Shown here: positions 58,496 through 64,000 of the stretch, one piece after another
Position numbering within the stretch: the stretch's first letter is position 1
Layout of the letters: each line of letters starts with the position of its first letter
Origin: Mauremys mutica
Lineage: Eukaryota > Chordata > Testudines > Geoemydidae
Length of the DNA stretch: 64,000 bases
NCBI RefSeq assembly: GCF_020497125.1
Contig: NC_059073.1
Coordinates: 145,771,012-145,835,011, forward strand
Direction: 5' to 3'
Notes under the pieces: model-generated
Told to the model about the DNA's origin: nothing
Databases searched by the model: none
What the model saw: only the letters and a program-made list of their open reading frames with translations
Position numbers and translations under genes: made by a program

Positions 58496-59384
58496 GCCCG
58501 TCTCTCCCATGGGCAGCACAGCTGCTGCCGTGGGGTTTTTACCCCAGGGAGAGGTTGGGACTTTATTGCCAGAAATGTCGGCATTGGAGGGGGCCCCCAG
58601 CTGTCTCCCCTGGAATGTTAGAGCCACATGGTCAGGATTGAGCCAATGGGTGCCTGTCCCTGAGGATAGGGTCTCTAACGGCCCCGGGCTGCCCACCTGC
58701 CCCATGCACAGAGTCCCAGCGTGGGAACCTCCGCCAATCCTTCTCCAGCAAGCAAGCCCGGCAAGGTACGGCCCGGCATGGGCCACCCTTCCCTATGCAG
58801 GGAGAGGGCACCGCTGCCTGGGGCTGCCCCCTCTGGACCCCCACGGGGGATCCCCTGGCGCCGTGTTGACATAACCCACTGGTCCAGGGGCGCTATAGAG
58901 ACTCTGCCCTTGGGCCTGCTCTGGAACTGCCCCAGTAAAGGCGCCCTGGCTCTTCGGCCCACACAGTAGCAGCTCCTGCACGCAGCACTGGAGGTCGGTA
59001 GTTCAAGCCCTGCTGCGTCAGGCCAGTGGGCAGCCAGCATATGAGCAGGCATCTGCGTCCTGGCAGCAAAAGGCCTCGCTCAGGCCTCCTTGTTCCCCAG
59101 CTCAGAAGGGGACAACCTAGCCCGGCACTGGGGGGCTCTTCCAAACCGCAGCACAGGGACCAAGGAGGCCACCCAGGACAGAAGGGAAGAGGGGCTGGAG
59201 CCTGGGGCTGAGCAATGAGAGATGAGATCACTGCCCAGCTCAGAGAGGAAGGGGCCAGCTCTCGGCCCATGGGCCAGGGGAAGGTGCCTGTAAAATCCCC
59301 TGCAGCCTGGGGACTTTGGAGAGGGCACTTTGGCATAAGCCAGCAACCTGGGCAGATCCAGGCAGAGCATCTTGGTGGGTGAGG

Positions 59385-59460
59385 AGTGGCCTTAGGCCCA
59401 GCTTGTACACCCAACAACACCAACAAGCCACAGGTTCAAGCTCTCCTCTGGTCACTCAGG
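59385..59460. repeat. Short repeat shared with 61065-61140
   Basis: CTTAGGCCCAGCT, then CCCAACAACACCAACAAGCC, then CAGGTTCAAGCTCTCCTC. The second copy in the next intron has CTTAGGCCCAGCT, CCAACCAACAACAACGAGCC, CAGGTTCAAGCTCTCCTC. Old duplicated SINE-like piece; the two lie either side of exon 6a. Confidence 0.6.
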
Positions 59461-60075
59461 GAGTCCCTGGCCTGGGGAGGCCGCGGTGAGCAGGAGCCTG
59501 GAGGGAAGAACGTGTCCCCTTGGCCACGACGGGGTGTGGCGAGCTCTGGCCTGGGAGACAAGCCGCTAGGTGCTCGGGTCTGGGAGACAGAACTGGCAGC
59601 CATGCGGGGGCGGGGTGAGGGGTGGCAAACAAGACAAGAGACGCGAAAGAGGCGAGGGGGGAGAGAGAGAGAGAAAAAGAGAGGGAGGGGGAGGGATGAG
59701 ACAGTGAAATGCGAATTGAACCAAGCCGCCCGGTTGAGATTTCAAATTATTGTCAGGGGTGGGGAGGGGGGGATGGTGTCTGGTCCCACGTGTGCTGGAG
59801 TCGGGGCAGGACGTCTGCATCCGGGCGCTGCCTCCTGTCCAGGGCCTCAGACCTGCCTGCCCTGCCCAGCCGCAGCGCGGTGCCCAGGAAGGACTCGGCC
59901 GGGCATGCTGAGAATCGAACTAAAAAAACGCCCCCAGCCCTGGATATCGTCTCCCTCCCCACCCCCCAAAAATCAAAAGCAGCTAGCGGGGAGGGGAGGG
60001 GGAGGGCGTGTGAGCGCTGGGCAGTGCCAGCACCCCAAGCCCGACGCCAGGAGAGGGCGAAAGGCATATACTGAC

Positions 60076-60148
60076 CTTCAAGTCCCTGTGCACAATGGCA
60101 TAGTGGTGCATGTAAGTTACGCTTTCTAATAGCTGATGGATACAGTGA
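60076..60148 (-). CDS. CAMK2B: CAMK2B exon 6a, divergent second copy of the catalytic-loop exon
   Basis: 73-bp exon with exactly the length and phase of exon 6b. With AG from exon 5 it encodes SHCIHQLLESVTYMHHYAI then VHRDLK. Acceptor TTTTGCAG after a pyrimidine run, donor GTCAGT. Compared with 6b, 10 of 25 residues differ (positions 5, 7, 10, 12, 13, 14, 16, 17, 18, 19), but S-H-C-I, the E at 9, V11, H15 and V-HRDLK are kept, so it is not decaying. CIHQ, ESV and IVHRDLK resemble the usual CaMKII gamma exon 6. Likely alternative to 6b and changes helix E of the kinase C-lobe. Whether it is transcribed is unknown. Confidence 0.88.
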
Positions 60149-60159
60149 CTGCAAAACAA

Positions 60160-60475
60160 AACGGGGAGGAAGGGAGAGAGAAAGTGGGTCAGGGAGGGGC
60201 GGGAGAGGGGGACGGGGAGAGCGGCGAAGAGGGCAGACACGGGAGACGGGCAGGGCAGGGTCCCGATGAGGAGAGGGGGTGGGGGGGGATAGGAAGGGCG
60301 TGAGAGAGACGATCAAATGTACAGAAGGAAACCAAAATAATGCATGAAAGGGAACGAATTCCAGAGGCAGGATAAGCAGGTAGAGGGAAGGGGCGGGGGT
60401 CCAGAGGGACAGATGGACAGACAAAGAGGGAGGGGGGGACAGGGTGGAGATGGGGGACGAGAGAGGAGAGAGAGA
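60160..60475 (-). promoter_or_regulatory. Pyrimidine-rich region upstream of exon 6a
   Basis: Over 300 nt mainly purine on the plus strand (GGGAGAGAGAAAG, GAGAGGAGAGAGAGAAAC), so CU-rich on the gene strand directly 5' of exon 6a. Longer than needed for a normal acceptor; candidate regulated-exon control region (inference). Confidence 0.4.
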
Positions 60476-62004
60476 AACAATGTTGTGAAAGCTCTGAGAC
60501 CACAGCGGGTTATCACAAGGTGGGCAGGGATGGCTGTTAATGGCACCAGGAACTGCAGGCTGCCAGGGCCGGAGGGAGGGGGCAGTTCGGACCCAAGGTG
60601 CGGAGGGCAGAGCGGGTGAGCAGAGCCCCCAGCTGGCAGGGCCGTGTCTGGCTCAGCAGCCGCAGAACGAGCGTGGAGCAGGGAAAGGGCTGCAGGAGCT
60701 GTGGGAGGAGGGTCACCATCTTGGGGCTCTGGGAACTGATGACCTGGCAGGGTGACCCCACTATCTAGTCAGGGGTCATGTGGGCTGGGGCTGTGCACCC
60801 CCCCCTGCAAATAGCAGCTCTCTCCATGCCCTTCAAGCCTGACCTACAGCCTGGTCTGCTAGGATGGCCCTGAGCACCCCAAACATCTCTACCAATGCCT
60901 TTTGATCCTGACCCACCGTGGCCCCGCTGTCCCAGCCCCAGCTCTCCATCACAGCTCGGCCAGTGCCCCTCACTCCGACCCACAGCCCCTGCTAGCCCAG
61001 CCCTCTGCTCCCCCCAGTTCTGCCGGTGCTAAGTAAGGGGAGCTCCACAAGTCCTGCGTGGGGCCCTAGCACTTAGGCCCAGCTCCTGCCCCCACCCCCA
61101 ACCAACAACAACGAGCCTCAGGTTCAAGCTCTCCTCACTGACCCACAGCCCTGTGCTCCCCACCTCCACCAGCGCCCCTCAACCCCCACCCACAGCCCTG
61201 GCTGCTATTCCTAACTGGTACCACACCACTCTGCTCATGCACCTCAGTCTGGCCCAGTGGCTCTCCCGGCTATTCCAGTCTGGGCAGCCTGGCTTCAGCT
61301 CGGCCCGTGCCCCTCCATTCCAGTCCTGGGCCTCTGAGGAGCGGACACTGCCCATAGCGCCCCATCGGGCTGGTTTGATACGGACCAAGAGCTTCCCGGT
61401 CTGTTCCACGGCGCTGCGCCCATGGTCAGGGCAGAGGAGGGGAGCCCTCTGCATGTGTGGGGGTGGAATCTGGGGGTGCTCTCTGGATCGCAGCCATGGG
61501 AAGCCACCGCTCCACAGAGCCATGCCACGGAAAGGGGAAGGCCCCAGCTGCGGACCCACCGGGAGAGAGAGTTCCATGGCTCCATCCCAGCCTGGCCTCA
61601 CCGCACCTCAAGGGAGCACCAGGAGTGGGTGGAGGCCACTGGGACGTCCTGCCTGGATTCTGCCTCCCTTTGCCGCAGCCTGATGCTCGGAGCAGGCCCC
61701 CACCCACAGGGGTTTGGGTGGGTGCCCAGAGGGCCAGAATACAGTCTGAGAGGCGGCCCCACCCCCCGAGGCAGGGGGAGGCCACAGGAGCGCAGGGCAG
61801 GGCCTCACACGGGGTTGGAAGCTCTCTGGTGAACAGGGGGCGATGGGCGGGGGAGTGAATCTGCAGAAATGGCCTCTCGGGGGGAGCTCCCCCCTGCCCT
61901 GCTGGGTCACAAATCAACCCCGAGCCTCCTCCCCTGCCACCTGCCAAGCAAGCTGGGCTACAAGGCTAGGGCAGGCCCCTGGGACGCTGGAGCAACGAGG
62001 AGCC

Positions 62005-62145
62005 TTAATAGAGGCAGCATGGACTAATGGGTAGAACTTGGGAGCTAGAAACCCCTGGGGTTCTCCCCCTCCCAGCCCCCGGCTGTCAGCAAACCCAGCA
62101 GGGACAGGCCTGAGTAGCTGAATGCAATGGGAGAGATCTAACCCA
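62005..62145 (+). mobile_element. MIR/CORE-SINE-like fragment
   Basis: GAGGCAGCATGGACTAATGG ... GAACTTGGGAGCTAGAAACC and a following CCTGGGGTTCT resemble the tRNA-like head of an ancient amniote SINE. Diverged; low confidence. Confidence 0.45.
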
Positions 62146-63801
62146 TGGGGCTGCCCCACATGGGCTCCCCTGGCAGGGGGCTCCCACCACAGACAGCCCA
62201 GGGATGGGAGAGGTGGGATCTGCATGGAGAGGGAAACTGATTAGCACATGCCACCAGCCCCCACCCCATTAGTCCAGCCCTGGGCTCCCCACACATATAA
62301 CTCTGCCACAGTCCCTCAATCCTGATCTGATGCCTGCCCGCTATCCTAGGCCACATCCCCCTCCTGAGGAAAGCATCAGACGCCCGGGATGGCAATGAAG
62401 CTGCATGAGGAGGGGCCATGAGCCCAGGTCTCCCCAGAAGTGCCTAGATGGGGCAGCGTGTGAGGTCATTACCTAGAGCCCAGCTTGGCCAGGTCCCTAC
62501 GGCTGGGAACCGTCTGAGCCTGAGAAGCGTGACGGACATCTGACCTCCTCTGGCACGGAACCAGTGCCTGCCCGGCCCAGGGCCCCCCGGCCTGTTCACA
62601 AGGGGGCTGGGGAGATGACAAGCAGCGAACAGCGAGATTCTGGGGACCAGCACGTGGTGGGAGGGGGCCAGCGCGCTCCAGTCGGACGGGACCAGGAACG
62701 GGCACGTCACCAGACGAGCCCACGCGTGACCCGTCACCAGGACGCCTGTGCCTTTGGCCCTGCAGGGAACCCACCGCTCAGGCCCCTGTCAGCAATGCCC
62801 CCCAAACCCTGCGGCTGCCTTCAGACATGCCCTGTCCCTGCAGTTTGTTCCCAGTCCCCCGTGCTCTCTACCAGGTTGCTGCTCTGTGCCCGCTGCTCCC
62901 CGATGGCTGAGACAAGCCCCACTGACTCCAGCTGCTCGTGGGAGGGTCAGTGGCTTCCCAGTTGCCGGGATGCGGACCCAACAGCCAGGCTGGGGCCAGA
63001 GGGAGAGACGCTGCACCCTTCCCACTCTGGGACAGACCCCCTACTCCGGTACTGCAGCTCAGTGCTCCCCTGTCCACTCTGAGTGCCCCTACATCCCGGC
63101 TGGCCCTGCCCCACAGCTCTGCCAGAGCCTCTCGAACCTCACCTGTAGTTCGGCCGGTCCTGAGCCCTCTTCCCCAGCCAAACCCCTCGGTTCTGATCCA
63201 GAACGCCCCCTCCCTCTGCTGCTGTGCCAACGCACCTCCGTCCCGCCCTACAGCAGCCCTGGCCCCCACTGCCTGGCTGGCAACCGTGCCCAGCTGTGTG
63301 GTGGCTTCGTGAGTGCTCCCTAAGGGACTAGGCTAAGACCAGACTCATCCCACTGATGACCCGAACCCCCAATGAACAGCTCCCCAGAGGGGAAAGCATG
63401 AATGCCCCAGGTCCCACCACCCCTCTGCCTCTCTGGCTGCGCCCCAGAAGCCAGTGGGCCCCAGAGGGAGAGTTGTCGCAACTCTCCTCCTCATCCTCAG
63501 GGAGCATGGGGTAGGCACCTGTTTTCATGCCCAGGCCGGCTGAAGGGCCCTGTGAACTGAACCACAACAGGGGGACCCAGCGCTGGATGTGACAGCAGGA
63601 CACATGGCATGGTGGTGCCAAAGGCGTAGGCACTTGACTATCACCTGGCAATACCTCTGGGGTCCCCCCCGCTCTGCCCAGGTCATGAATGGGTTAATGT
63701 TGGTGGGTACAGCTGGCACGGGATCAGGGAACAGAAAGAAGCGGGGGAGGGAAGGGGAGAAGGGCGGAGGGGAAAGGGGGGGGGTGGGGAGTTGCCACTC
63801 A

Positions 63802-64000
<199 letters not shown>

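Noticed and set aside
60076..60148. Exon 6a as a pseudo-exon or processed fragment of another CaMKII gene
   Set aside because: It has intact splice sites, exact exon length and correct phase, and lies alone between exons 5 and 6b. A processed copy would carry neighbouring exon sequence without introns.

Overview
The window is nuclear DNA of a vertebrate, most likely a non-avian sauropsid and probably a turtle. Its interspersed repeats point that way: CR1 LINEs ending in ATTCTATG-type tails, a tRNA-headed SINE with a CR1 tail, a full-length DIRS element, Harbinger-like MITEs and ERV solo LTRs. This assignment is inferred from repeat content and not from an alignment.

The only host gene I can support is CAMK2B (CaMKII beta), on the minus strand, running from beyond the right edge to beyond the left edge. 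Thirteen exons are visible, 5' to 3' from 63.87 kb down to 8.92 kb. They cover the late N-lobe, the catalytic loop, the DFG/activation segment, the C-lobe, the autoinhibitory/calmodulin segment and the variable linker. All visible splice sites are GT-AG and all phases join correctly. Exons 1-4 lie right of the window. The exons after the EPQTTVIHN exon, including the association domain, lie to the left.

The most interesting host feature is a duplicated exon 6 (catalytic-loop exon). Two 73-bp exons of identical phase sit 10.5 kb apart: a divergent copy (60076-60148) and a canonical copy (49500-49572). Both end in HRDLK and both have good splice sites, but they differ at 10 of 25 residues. Using both or neither shifts the frame, so they look like mutually exclusive exons giving two kinase variants.

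Layout: 1-491 unassigned flank. 492-6718 full-length DIRS retrotransposon (minus strand) with inverted terminal repeats, internal complementary region, and open Gag, RT/RNase H and tyrosine recombinase frames. 6.7-20.6 kb is CAMK2B intron with a nest of elements: an LTR-like outer repeat split by a 2.1-kb TIR element, a decayed RNase H-bearing LINE of the I group (itself carrying a SINE, a MITE and another fragment), and a hairpin-rich MITE. 20.6-38.7 kb holds linker and regulatory exons 15 to 10, with minisatellite, CR1 and one solo LTR. 40.8-49.6 kb holds exons 9 to 6b, with two closely related solo LTRs on either side of exons 7-8. 49.6-60 kb is the intron between the two exon 6 copies, with CR1 copies and a 40-bp GC-rich minisatellite. 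60-64 kb holds exon 6a and exon 5.

Long pyrimidine tracts on the gene strand precede several of the alternative exons (16, 13, 6b, 6a), consistent with PTB-type splicing control (inference). Exon numbering follows the usual CaMKII scheme in which exon 5 is the 66-bp exon.
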